Made by a program: the position numbers and the translations under genes. This document shows positions 33,001 through 38,626 of a DNA stretch of 40,573 bases, piece by piece. The notes under the pieces are model-generated. The model was not told where the DNA came from and made no database searches. It saw only the letters and a program-made list of their open reading frames with translations. The number at the start of each line of letters is the position of its first letter. Within the stretch, counting starts at the first letter, position 1. Source of the stretch: Nitrospiraceae bacterium (GTDB taxonomy: Bacteria > Nitrospirota > Nitrospiria > Nitrospirales > Nitrospiraceae); assembly GCA_919902665.1 (NCBI GenBank), contig CAKKRK010000045.1, forward strand, positions 1 through 40,573. Reading direction: 5' to 3'.

Positions 33001-34163
33001 CTGATTCGATGCAGGGTGGAACGGGCAATGACATGTATAGTGTTGATATGCCCGGTGACGTCGTCACCGAGTTCGTCAATGAAGGTATCGATACCGTGCA
33101 CAGCAGCATGACCTATACCCTTGGCGCCAATATCGAGAATCTTACCTTGGCCGGCACGGTGGCGATCAACGGGACCGGAAATGCCTTGAACAACGTGCTT
33201 CTGGGCAACAGTGCCAACAATACATTGAATGGCGGAGCTGGTCATGATCGGCTTGATGGCGGTCTCGGGATCGATGTGATGATCGGTGGGGTAGGCGATG
33301 ATACCTATGTCGTGGATCGAGCGGGCGATGTGGTGACTGAGCTCGCTGCACAAGGGAGCGATACGGTGGAAAGCAGCATCATCTACATTCTCGGACCGAA
33401 CCTGGAACATCTGATCCTCACCGGCTCGGCTCATATCAACGGTACGGGGAACTCAGTCCATAACGTGTTGTTGGGCAACAGTGGCAACAATATTTTAGAC
33501 GCGGGTTCCGGCGATGACACGTTGGACGGTGGGATGGGGAGTGACGCACTCTTTGGAGGGAGCGGTCACGATAGGCTCTTTGGTGGACTGGGGGACGACA
33601 GCCTCCATGCAGGGAGCGGAAACGATCTCCTTAATGGTGGTGAAGGAATTGATAGGCTCGACGGTGGGTCGGGTGACGATCGATTGTTAGGCGGTGCTGG
33701 CAACGATCAGCTCATAGGCGGCAGCGGGGCCGATCAACTCATCGGTGGGCTCGGCAATGACACGTTGGTCGGCAATTCAGGGAACGACACTTATCAGTTC
33801 GCACGAGGGGATGGTCAGGACACCATTCAGGATGTCGATGCGTTCGCAGGCAACCAAGACCGTGCTCTATTTGAGACGACCATCAATCCCCTTGATCTCG
33901 TCCTTAGCCGCCAGGCGAATGACCTCCGGCTTACCATTCACGGCTCGGCAGATCAGGTTACGGTAAAAGATTGGTATCTCGGAAGGACGAATCACATTGA
34001 GACGATTCAAGCAGGCAATGGAGAGATCCTGCTTAGCACACAGGTCGACCAACTGATCCAGGCCATGGCTGCGTTCTCCCAGCAATCCGGTCTTACGTGG
34101 GATCAAGCCATCGATCAGCGGCCGCAGGATGTGCAGGCGGTACTCGCCGCGAGTTGGCAGTAA
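24093..34163 (+). CDS. Giant RTX protein with N-terminal class 3 lipase domain (3356 aa)
   Basis: Probable type I-secreted, calcium-binding lipase/surface protein. Residues 1-220 form a Lipase_3 domain: VIAFRGTE (55-62), GHSLGG with nucleophile Ser108, likely Asp172 (SDMVS) and His200 (VAHRLET). Residues 220-540 are Ala-rich helices; 545-660 look like a Calx-beta-type sandwich. From about 710 come RTX nonapeptides (GGxGxDxLx), first as one long block to about 1180, then alternating with nine HCBP-related units (Y.F..GDG.DTI.D...GN.I.FG) and eight serralysin-like units (GIDTV.S..SYTLG..VENLTL). A cadherin-like domain (about 2820-2920) precedes a last RTX block. The end (LIQAMAAFSQQSG to VQAVLAASWQ) is a likely type I signal. 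No N-terminal signal peptide. AAGGAG lies upstream of the ATG. No ABC exporter, membrane fusion partner or HlyC gene is in view. Confidence 0.9.
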   Translation: MISETQAQTFLTASSLAYIDNPPTGPVGYEVVREFADPATGFHAVVFKNSNNEYVIAFRGTETNFQDAYTDLNLGWTQWTARSEEILTFFRTLELSGEVASIAFTGHSLGGALAQYAAYEYANEANHAQFTLTTFNAFGGVQGIEQNLAPGQSYDSARLAGIDVNHFRVASDMVSRLGEGHIGGNVRVIDLPTSDFIVAHRLETSFLNPTNTAYELTALPFATPNYLHVSSGQQLGAALGNLFNDGTYNEFEAALRTTGALLLVLQLAPANEIDQVMDAMLPQYAQVNWGTVRSVLPVSGGAVVLGGAGLILAAGAYEGVQGAADRLGEVKTFLGRILGENFDSLNTLPTGQASLRMSVYLAATSGVGLAGSTLGQALSGLTIDPAQLTTHLLSGANWLTDSVNYLRAQANTAGQNAADFSARLVSGIYQEARALTGAATDFLLNTTTALETFLRDTAQGISNAVSEFLHDLPNTLFNLGRTLSFAELNPFATAYAQALEDPRWGSALRTAIEDAQQIVQQAGQTVVMQQGIGPNPFATTGFNPDTAPPATVTANEGQLNMLTIHLPFEAGVGGQKLTLTLSGPNASGVVLRTNGLELSPNGSTFTLTIPEGQKQLVVGLQQKQDIGASSSLTAVVQLVDANGIATHASDHEATITVADTGLLLNGTAPTIDYAGNGFPTVVFTPENPDGSAWNIARFGEVNYVLTGGSWSDQITADLGNDQLFGGGGNDVLQGNKGQDLLDGGAGDDELQGGEGDDVLYGGLGNDVLVGTGALADEIGNDYLDGGEGLDILLGGSGNDQLIGGAGDDQLSGEGILVDGAAWTSTGNDYLDGGDGHDGLAGFAGDDILLGGLGDDLLSGDNLLNATLPWNPTVDGKDFLDGGAGNDRLFGGGKDDILLGGDGADELWGDDQQVGVIQEGNDWLEGGVGNDQLVGGGGKDALFGGEGDDLLVGDYANNPTLGFDDTLDGGAGVDELHGGGGDDLLDGGSGNDRLFGQEGNDQLYGGIGDDHLQGGNGDDVLVGEAGVDVLAGQEGDDQLFGEDGHDELQGGAGQDLLVGGLGNDLLLGGDGNDALFGEEGDDQLSGGAGLDQLVGGVGNDLLLGDGANDTLFGGEGNDQLQGGDSNDTLLGEAGMDVLFGEAGDDTLWGDDGDDQLAGEAGNDVLIGGTGNDLLLGGGGRDFYHVGMGEGADVITDNAGEGNRVVFDVGVTPEDLHVGLAPTALVIQMGSGGDQVAITGFSANDALAPSAITDYQFADGTIVTHADLVARGLGIDPTLLANAAVTGRVIAGGTGGDPLNGTSLNDLLHGGAGNDSLSGGSGADTLIGGTGDDQIDGGSGNDTYVYRVGDGLDVVVDTAVVGEGNVLLFGPGIASGDLRLMVSGSSVIVGTGNPTQGVLFGNTRRNSITGTHDIDRFQTADGTVLSYSDLLVKGIDIVGTAGEDRLGGTSIGDRFLGKAGNDQLFGGAGHDQYRFNLGDGIDTIVDTASVAEGNEVIFGADIASSMLTLSLVQDSINSSTGQDLVMRIGSGGDQLWLTGLDRDNVLGPRAVETFRFTDGTSLSYAQLLERGIELNGTSGDETLTGTNVNDRFVGGEGNDRLEGKGGDDQYVFGRGAGQDTIMDRAGALDRIEWAADVLPSEVAITRSGHDLVLTITGTTDRVTISEFFLADTFRIEAVRFADGTVWDAAFLAEAVQHRVTGTAGPDVLDGTAADDLLMGFAGDDQLTGLAGDDYLDGGTGIDTMVGDLGDDVYVVDAIGDEVMENLNEGIDAVHSSVSHTLGQNVENLTLTGLGAIDGTGNILDNILTGNSTANILAGGAGNDTYVIGTGDTVVEQANEGLDTVQSDQSYALGTHVENLTLTGVAAIKGTGNALDNVLTGNGSMNLLAGGAGNDTYVLKGLEIVTELAGQGIDTVMTAQSYQLGSHVEHLTLLDSDRSLIGNRLSPVSIDAIGNELENTLTGNRGMNRLDGGVGADVMRGKAGNDIYVVDDAGDVVIETAVAGIDTVESAISYTLTDHVEDLLLTGMGATSGTGNQLDNRIVGNSAGNVLDGVGGNDRLEGGAGGDTYLFGHGSGWDRVIDSGVGDVIQLKVGITPNDLAVAQYFHSGIFQPNGLVLGILGSTDALYIQSYFHMSVPPLIRFDDGTTWDLAAVNQRMVTGPSFVSPDWRNVATIRESATTILGTAGDDLLSGTAGPDVFFSFLGSDTLVGGAGDDRYSIDFSGDDVIIEDQNGGVDIITGDIPDEYVLPDNVEQAEFFGRVMTGNALDNVITAGPASNTLDGGHGNDVLIGGFLRSTPVSRDDSGSDILIGGDGDDTLIPVGGALDSSGFIFSISDDAIIKADDVLVGGRGDDTYILYHADEMVIERVGEGTDKVRSAVTYTLPGNVENLELLDSRIPGLPNGTGNELDNFIQGNSLANVLQGEAGNDTLQGGLDDDVLRGGTGHDTYLFNLGDGIDTIEDAAVVGEGNRIQFGVGISRNDLTFTHDEATRTLIIQVGAGGTDRLVLNNFDLAGVNGTAVVETLAFADGSTTSLAGFFGPTVTEGNDTITTGAGDDVINGLGGDDVVDAGAGNDSIAGGIGNDTLTGGPGDDTYIYDLGDGIDTVNDTSLPGEGNAIQFGPGISPNDLTLDVGSFLIRVGTTGGALHLSSFDPANVLGPRTIETFQFADGTVLSYDQLVQRGFDLMGTDGSDSITGTNVVDRITALAGDDMLAGGRGADHLQGGVGHDTYIFNIGDGVDTIDDVVLPGAGNRIQFGAGISQSDLSFVQDEAARTLTIQVGASGTDRLVLANFDPRGANGSLVVSALEFADGNLVNLIDLYPPNQAPMVAVPVLDQTAAEDSFFTFTVPATTFTDGDVSHGDALAYGASLADGSPLPAWLSFDPITRTFEGTPSPGDAGVLQVTVIATDTKGASTTDQFALTVSGPLPQILTGTAGNDILMGGRGDDTLSGLAGNDLLNGGQGNDMLDGGTGADSMQGGTGNDMYSVDMPGDVVTEFVNEGIDTVHSSMTYTLGANIENLTLAGTVAINGTGNALNNVLLGNSANNTLNGGAGHDRLDGGLGIDVMIGGVGDDTYVVDRAGDVVTELAAQGSDTVESSIIYILGPNLEHLILTGSAHINGTGNSVHNVLLGNSGNNILDAGSGDDTLDGGMGSDALFGGSGHDRLFGGLGDDSLHAGSGNDLLNGGEGIDRLDGGSGDDRLLGGAGNDQLIGGSGADQLIGGLGNDTLVGNSGNDTYQFARGDGQDTIQDVDAFAGNQDRALFETTINPLDLVLSRQANDLRLTIHGSADQVTVKDWYLGRTNHIETIQAGNGEILLSTQVDQLIQAMAAFSQQSGLTWDQAIDQRPQDVQAVLAASWQ
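26224..27640 (+). repeat. Main RTX nonapeptide block of the giant gene
   Basis: About 1.4 kb of tandem 27-base units (18-residue double turns) coding GGxGNDxLxG-type calcium-binding repeats with short inserts. The repeats are diverged rather than identical at DNA level, so the block is old. Further RTX blocks lie near 27970, 28440, 29190, 30930, 31720 and 33490-33780. Confidence 0.85.
32540..32872 (+). other. Cadherin-like (CADG/He_PIG) domain coding segment
   Basis: Encodes a segment with NQAPMVAVPVLDQTAAEDSF, PAWLSFDPITRTFEGTPSPG and VTVIATDTKGASTTDQFALT, the pattern of dystroglycan-type cadherin-like domains. The fragment at 13396-13553 matches its first part and the unit just before it. 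Confidence 0.75.
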
Positions 34164-34199
34164 TGATGAGGAGGACTGGCTCAGGGCTCAGTGGCTGTG

Positions 34200-34661
34200 C
34201 TAATCGCTCGGCGGCTCGAAATGTCCGGAGGGGCGCTGTTGCCAGGGCACAGTCGCTTGACGCGATTGTTTGACTAAACTTCGTAGACTCATCTCAGCGG
34301 CCCGCAGAAGTTTGGGGTCACCGGCTTGCATGAGCGTGGTTAAGAGGACATAGAGTGATCGATCGGCGTGAGATCCAGCCAAGATCCGATCGGTCACCGG
34401 ATCAATCTGCGAGGTATCCGGCTCCTCATCCTCTGCTGAATCTGTGAAGAGCCATTTAAAGGATTGGGGGTTGTCGAACAGCCAAGAAGGCGGAATGCAA
34501 AACGCGGAGGCAAGCGCTTCAAGTGTACTCGTTGTGGGATCGGCCTGATCCGCTTCGATTTGTTCAAGGAGCGTGGTTGGAATTCCTGCCGCGTCTGATA
34601 ACGACTCGATCGATTGGTTTCTGGAGAGTCTCCAGCCCTGGATAAATAGCCCTATCGACAT
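34200..34661 (-). CDS. XRE-family helix-turn-helix regulator
   Basis: A 153-residue protein with an N-terminal Cro/CI-type HTH (FIQGWRLSRNQSIESLSDAA, GIPTTLLEQIEADQADPTTS, LEALASAFCIPPSWLF; residues 5-65). The C-terminal 85 residues are helical and not recognised. ATG at 34659-34661 is used; a GTG five codons upstream is possible. It is divergent from the coiled-coil gene at 34822, with an AT-rich intergenic region that contains a palindrome over a -10 box, so it may control that gene and itself. It ends close to the convergent giant RTX gene. Confidence 0.8.
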   Translation of the reverse strand: MSIGLFIQGWRLSRNQSIESLSDAAGIPTTLLEQIEADQADPTTSTLEALASAFCIPPSWLFDNPQSFKWLFTDSAEDEEPDTSQIDPVTDRILAGSHADRSLYVLLTTLMQAGDPKLLRAAEMSLRSLVKQSRQATVPWQQRPSGHFEPPSD

Positions 34662-34752
34662 AAGGCCATGATACACAATGAAAGGTTGAGCTTCAATTGA
34701 ATCATGCGATAAATTGACATTTATTTATTAAAATCAATGTGTTATGATCTAT

Positions 34753-34786
34753 TTCCAGTACTGGTGTGAAATCGGTATAATACCGA
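34753..34786 (+). promoter_or_regulatory. Promoter with operator-like palindrome over the -10 box
   Basis: TCGGTAT-A-ATACCGA (34772-34786) is a perfect 7-bp palindrome around one base and includes a consensus -10 TATAAT (34776-34781). A weak -35 (TTCCAG, 34753-34758) lies 17 bases upstream. Transcription would start near 34788 and lead into the gene at 34822. The adjacent XRE protein is the obvious candidate binder. Confidence 0.55.
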
Positions 34787-34821
34787 CACAAGTTTCATCG
34801 TGTTGAAGGAGGTGGGGGCGT

Positions 34822-35163
34822 ATGTTAGGAACCGATATTCGTGGCATCATGGCTGAGGAAGAAGAGGTCCAGCGCCGACAAGAGGCGCTCAAGTCGCTCA
34901 TGACGATGCGGTCCAAGCAGCTTCGAGAGTCCTTGGATGATCGAATCAAGCGTGCTAGGAGCAGCGGGGATTGGACACAGTTGTCCAAGGCGGAATGCGC
35001 GAATTTACATAAGCAGGAAAGGGCCCACCTGCAGTCTCAGCTTGAACAGTTACAGTTTGAGCAGACTCGGACTCGGGGAAAGCTGACAGCCTTGAAACGT
35101 GCCAAGGCGAGGGCGCAACGTATCCGCGCTGCTGAAGCGGCCTCTGAACGAAGGCGTCGTTGA
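34822..35163 (+). CDS. Small coiled-coil protein of unknown function
   Basis: A 113-residue, highly charged, all-helical protein with two long coiled-coil stretches (EEEEVQRRQEALKSLMTMRS; KQERAHLQSQLEQLQFEQTR) and a very basic tail (ASERRRR). Two cysteines or a known domain are not evident; one Cys lies mid-protein. The ribosome-binding site GAAGGAGGTG is strong. The operator-like palindrome upstream suggests repression by the divergent XRE protein. The basic tail could bind nucleic acid, which is inference. Confidence 0.7.
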   Translation: MLGTDIRGIMAEEEEVQRRQEALKSLMTMRSKQLRESLDDRIKRARSSGDWTQLSKAECANLHKQERAHLQSQLEQLQFEQTRTRGKLTALKRAKARAQRIRAAEAASERRRR

Positions 35164-35219
35164 TTACCCACTCCAGCTGTCTTGATCCTATGTGTTTCAG
35201 TGCGATGAGTGGTCTCTAG

Positions 35220-36065
35220 GTGGCTGTCGTGCTGCAGCCACCGGTTCTCACTCGTGCAGGGGCCTCGCGGATCCGGCATCTGCTTCGCGATACGAAGGCC
35301 AGATCGAGAGAAGCTGCCTTCGTCCTTGAAGGAGCCAAGTCCTGTCGTGATCTCATTCACCAGTCTCCCCAGGCCATTCTCAGTCTGATCGTCTCACCGC
35401 GCTTTCTCTGTATGGAGACCGAGGCAGATCGAAGGGCTCGCGTGCAATTGCCTGCGTCCCAGTTCCTGTGTTCGGACATCGACTTTGACAAGCTGACTGA
35501 TGTTGAGATGCCGCAAGGGATATTAGCCGTCGTCCGACAACCTCGGTGGGATGAAGCCCATGTGCTCAAACAGTCGTGCGTACTTGGCCTGTATGGGGAT
35601 CGACTACAAGATCCAGCGAACGTGGGCGCGATCATTCGGACAGCTGCGGCGCTGAATTTGTCCGGAGTGTGGTTAAGCGCCAATTCCGCCGATCATTTTG
35701 CTCCCAAGGTGGTTCGTGCCACGGCCGGCACCATCCTGAGCCTTCCAGTTTTTCACACGTGGGATTGGCGGGCATTCTCCTCGTATGGGTGTGACATCTA
35801 TTCGGCGGTCCTAGCTTCGACTGATCGAGTCCCCATCAGGAAGATTCGAACAAGACCCAGCCGCCTCATGATTGCGGTCGGAAACGAGGGAGCAGGGTTG
35901 GCCTCAGACATCGTGAAGGCGTCTCGCGTGAGGTTTTCTATTCCACTGGCCGAGGGGGTGGAGTCGTTGAATGTCGCGGCGACCGCGGCGATTTCGGCAT
36001 TCCACTTCAGCGGATTGCGGCTCGACTCCGATGGCGGATCCAGGGGATCAGGCCATTCAGCATAG
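35220..36065 (+). CDS. TrmH/SpoU-family RNA 2'-O-methyltransferase
   Basis: A 281-residue SPOUT methyltransferase that methylates a ribose 2'-OH in rRNA or tRNA. An N-terminal substrate-binding domain (residues 10-105; SRIRHLLRDTKARSREAAFV, LEGAKSCRDLI) precedes the catalytic domain with motif 1 QDPANVGAIIRTAAAL (130-145), motif 2 GNEGAGL (221-227) and motif 3 IPLAEGVESLNVAATAA (241-257). This is the layout of RlmB/TsnR-like enzymes; the target is not clear. The start GTG at 35220 has a weak ribosome-binding site; a nearby GTG three codons on is an alternative. It ends 45 bases before the efflux operon and may be co-transcribed. Confidence 0.85.
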   Translation: MAVVLQPPVLTRAGASRIRHLLRDTKARSREAAFVLEGAKSCRDLIHQSPQAILSLIVSPRFLCMETEADRRARVQLPASQFLCSDIDFDKLTDVEMPQGILAVVRQPRWDEAHVLKQSCVLGLYGDRLQDPANVGAIIRTAAALNLSGVWLSANSADHFAPKVVRATAGTILSLPVFHTWDWRAFSSYGCDIYSAVLASTDRVPIRKIRTRPSRLMIAVGNEGAGLASDIVKASRVRFSIPLAEGVESLNVAATAAISAFHFSGLRLDSDGGSRGSGHSA

Positions 36066-36110
36066 ATGTTTGAAATTAAACGACGTTCGGCCTACTATGA
36101 GGTGCAGTTC

Positions 36111-37415
36111 ATGCGATCCAGACTAGAGGCGAGAATGGGGGTCAGGTTCGTGTTGATGTGTGCAATCAGTCTCGGATGTGGCGTGGTCACGGCCTCTGCT
36201 CAATCTTCTTCTGCTCAATCCGATGGGCAGTTGTATAGCCTCGACATGATCGTCAATCTGGCCTTGGCAAAAAACCCCTTAGTATCCTCCGCGGAAGGAG
36301 TGATCGAGCAGCAGAAGGGACAGCAGACGGCGGCCGGCGCTTACCCGAACCCCACTATTGCTAGTTCCGGTGGTCACGGGAATCTGCGGGATATCGGTCG
36401 AGTGACTATTGGACCGGTCCTTGATCGACAGGGGGTCACGGAATACAACGTGACGGTCGGACAACCGGTCGAATGGCCAGCGCTACGTGCGGCGCGGCAA
36501 CGAGTGGCGGATCTTGGATTGGCGACGGCCAACGTGGGTATGTTGGAGACGCGATTGAACTTGGCGTCACAGGTCAAGGTGGCATTCTACGATCTGCTCT
36601 TGGCTCAACATGATGCTGATTTGGCGCGCCAGAATCTTGATACCGTCGAAGGTGTGGCCCGGATCGTGAGGGCACGGGTCAAGTCGGGTGAAGCGCCTCA
36701 ATTTGAATCCATCAAGGCAGAGGTGGAAGTCTTGAAGGCTCGGCAGCAACTCGCGCGTGCGGATAATCTGGTTCGGATCAACCGCGTTGTCGTGGATACC
36801 TTGACCGGTGGTGCGCTAGGGCCGTCCTATCTGGTCCATGGCGAATTCAGGATCCTGCCTCGTGACCTGGAGATCGAAGGACTCATGACTCGCATGATGG
36901 AGCAGCATCCAACGATCCAGCGTCTCCTCAAGTCTGTCGAACAATCGGATTGGAAGATTGAATTTGAACGGCAGGCGAGAGTGCCGACGCTCACCGTCAA
37001 CGGTGGATACTGGCGTGATCTTGGGCGAGAGGCGTTTCAAGGAGGTCTCTCTGTCCCTGTACCGCTCTGGTACCGGCGTCAGGGAGAAATCGCCTCCTCG
37101 TTAGGGGTGAAACGCCGAGAAGAAGCGGAGCTGCTTCGGACACGCAATGAACTCGGGCGAGCCGTGTACCAACATTTTCAGGATGTGCGCACTACTGCGG
37201 AGCTGCTCGAGGTGTTTGAGAAGGGATTGTTGAAGCAGGCTCAGGAGGCACTGAGGCTGGCGCAGTTCAGTTTTCAACAGGGGGCGTCAAGTCTGCTGGA
37301 AGTGCTCGATGCGCAGCGAGTGCAGCGACAGATCTTACTGGACTATGCGCAGGCGCGTCGTGACCTCTCCGCCTCGCTGGCCCGACTGGAGCAAGCCGTA
37401 GGGGTGGCGCTGTGA
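36111..37415 (+). CDS. TolC-family outer membrane efflux protein (CzcC/CusC type)
   Basis: A 434-residue outer-membrane channel of a tripartite heavy-metal pump. A signal peptide (VRFVLMCAISLGCGVVTASA) is followed by two OEP repeats: about 50-230 (LDMIVNLALAKNPLVSSAEG; NLASQVKVAFYDLLLAQHDA) and 250-430 (QHPTIQRLLKSVEQSDWKIE; AQFSFQQGASSLLEVLDAQR). ATG at 36111 is preferred because GAGGTG stands about 6 bases upstream; an in-frame ATG at 36066 directly follows the previous stop. It overlaps the adaptor gene by 4 bp, and with the RND gene forms a CzcCBA-like operon. Confidence 0.87.
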   Translation: MRSRLEARMGVRFVLMCAISLGCGVVTASAQSSSAQSDGQLYSLDMIVNLALAKNPLVSSAEGVIEQQKGQQTAAGAYPNPTIASSGGHGNLRDIGRVTIGPVLDRQGVTEYNVTVGQPVEWPALRAARQRVADLGLATANVGMLETRLNLASQVKVAFYDLLLAQHDADLARQNLDTVEGVARIVRARVKSGEAPQFESIKAEVEVLKARQQLARADNLVRINRVVVDTLTGGALGPSYLVHGEFRILPRDLEIEGLMTRMMEQHPTIQRLLKSVEQSDWKIEFERQARVPTLTVNGGYWRDLGREAFQGGLSVPVPLWYRRQGEIASSLGVKRREEAELLRTRNELGRAVYQHFQDVRTTAELLEVFEKGLLKQAQEALRLAQFSFQQGASSLLEVLDAQRVQRQILLDYAQARRDLSASLARLEQAVGVAL

Positions 37416-38626
37416 AGGCCCTATCTGGTTCACCACGAGCTTCATGGAGGTGTCTCAGCCGAGGTATGTCCGGTCTTCTGTTCGGTTTGATGGTACTTGA
37501 ATCAGGCTGCGATGGAACACCGAGCGATGTGGTGGCGAGTAAGTCGCCCGTCGCCGTGTCAACGCCTGGCCGCATCACGCTGTCGGCGGAGGAGTCGTCG
37601 CGGGTGGGCGTGGTTGTCCAGCCGGTCGCGCGCAGCGATTTTCGAACGCACCGGGACTTCCCCGCCATCGTGCAACCCAATCAACGGAACATGGCGGAGA
37701 TCACTGCGTTGGTTCGAGGGCGAGTGGTCGAGGTGTACGGCGAGCTAGGCCAGGAGGTCAAAGGAAATGCCCCGCTGGCGATCCTGTATAGTAGCGATCT
37801 GGGGCTTGCTCAATCGGCCTATCTCAAAGCCAAGGCCAAGCTTCACGTGGCGGAGCAGGCCTTCGAGCGTGCGCAATTCCTCCTCCAAGAGCAGGTGATC
37901 GGCGAGGCGGAATTGCAGCGCCGCCAGGCAGAGTTGCTGAGTAACCAGGCCGAGGCCAATGAATCACACGATCGGCTTAAGCTGCTTGGCATGAATGATG
38001 AAGAATTCAGGCGTCTCGAGAGTAGCCGGAAGATCCGTTCGGTCGTGCCGATTGTGGCTCCCTTTGCCGGCCGGATCATCGTGCGTAAGTTGACACGAGG
38101 CGAGGTCGTCGAGACGACCGATAATCTATTCGTGATCGCTGATCTTTCGGAAGTCTGGGTGCAAGCGAATATTCCCGAGAAGGACATTCCCTTCGCGCAT
38201 TCTATCCATGCATCCGGAGACAGGCAAGTTGAGGTGCGGATCAACGCCTATCCCAAGGAGGTCTTTCGAGGGACGATCACCTATGTCGCGGATGTGCTCG
38301 ATCCCGTGACACGCACCATGCAACTCAGGATTGAGTTGCCGAATCAGGATGGGCGGCTCAAACCGGAAATGTTCGCGACGATTCGACTCTTTTCCGAAGC
38401 CCAGCCTGAGCAACTGGCTGTGCCGGAGGCCGCGTTGCAACGCGATCAAGGACGCACCTTCGTCTTCGTGCAACGCAGCCCGAACGAGTATGAGTTGCGG
38501 GAGGTGCACGTCGGCGAATCCAATGGGACCGTGACGGCCATCCTCGGCGGCCTGAACGAAGGCGAACCGGTCGTGACCCATGGTGCCTTTGTCTTGAAGT
38601 CCGAGTTATTGAAGAAACCCGTCTGA
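37412..38626 (+). CDS. RND efflux periplasmic adaptor (CzcB/CusB type)
   Basis: A 404-residue membrane fusion protein. The N-terminus has a hydrophobic segment ending LESGCDG, a non-consensus lipobox, so it may be lipid-anchored. A barrel-sandwich half motif (ALVRGRVVEVYGELGQEVKG) leads into the helical hairpin (residues 135-200), and the second half (VVPIVAPFAGRIIVRKLTRG, then EVVETTDNLFVIADLSEVWV) follows; the beta-barrel and C-terminal domains (EGEPVVTHGAFVLKSEL) complete it. No N-terminal His-rich metal domain is seen. The start GTG overlaps the TolC-family stop. It couples the inner-membrane pump to the outer-membrane channel. Confidence 0.88.
   Translation: MKALSGSPRASWRCLSRGMSGLLFGLMVLESGCDGTPSDVVASKSPVAVSTPGRITLSAEESSRVGVVVQPVARSDFRTHRDFPAIVQPNQRNMAEITALVRGRVVEVYGELGQEVKGNAPLAILYSSDLGLAQSAYLKAKAKLHVAEQAFERAQFLLQEQVIGEAELQRRQAELLSNQAEANESHDRLKLLGMNDEEFRRLESSRKIRSVVPIVAPFAGRIIVRKLTRGEVVETTDNLFVIADLSEVWVQANIPEKDIPFAHSIHASGDRQVEVRINAYPKEVFRGTITYVADVLDPVTRTMQLRIELPNQDGRLKPEMFATIRLFSEAQPEQLAVPEAALQRDQGRTFVFVQRSPNEYELREVHVGESNGTVTAILGGLNEGEPVVTHGAFVLKSELLKKPV

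Noticed and set aside
36111-38626. TolC-family and adaptor genes as the type I exporter of the giant protein
   Set aside because: They are followed directly by a CzcA/CusA-type RND pump and no ABC transporter is present, so they form a metal efflux system.
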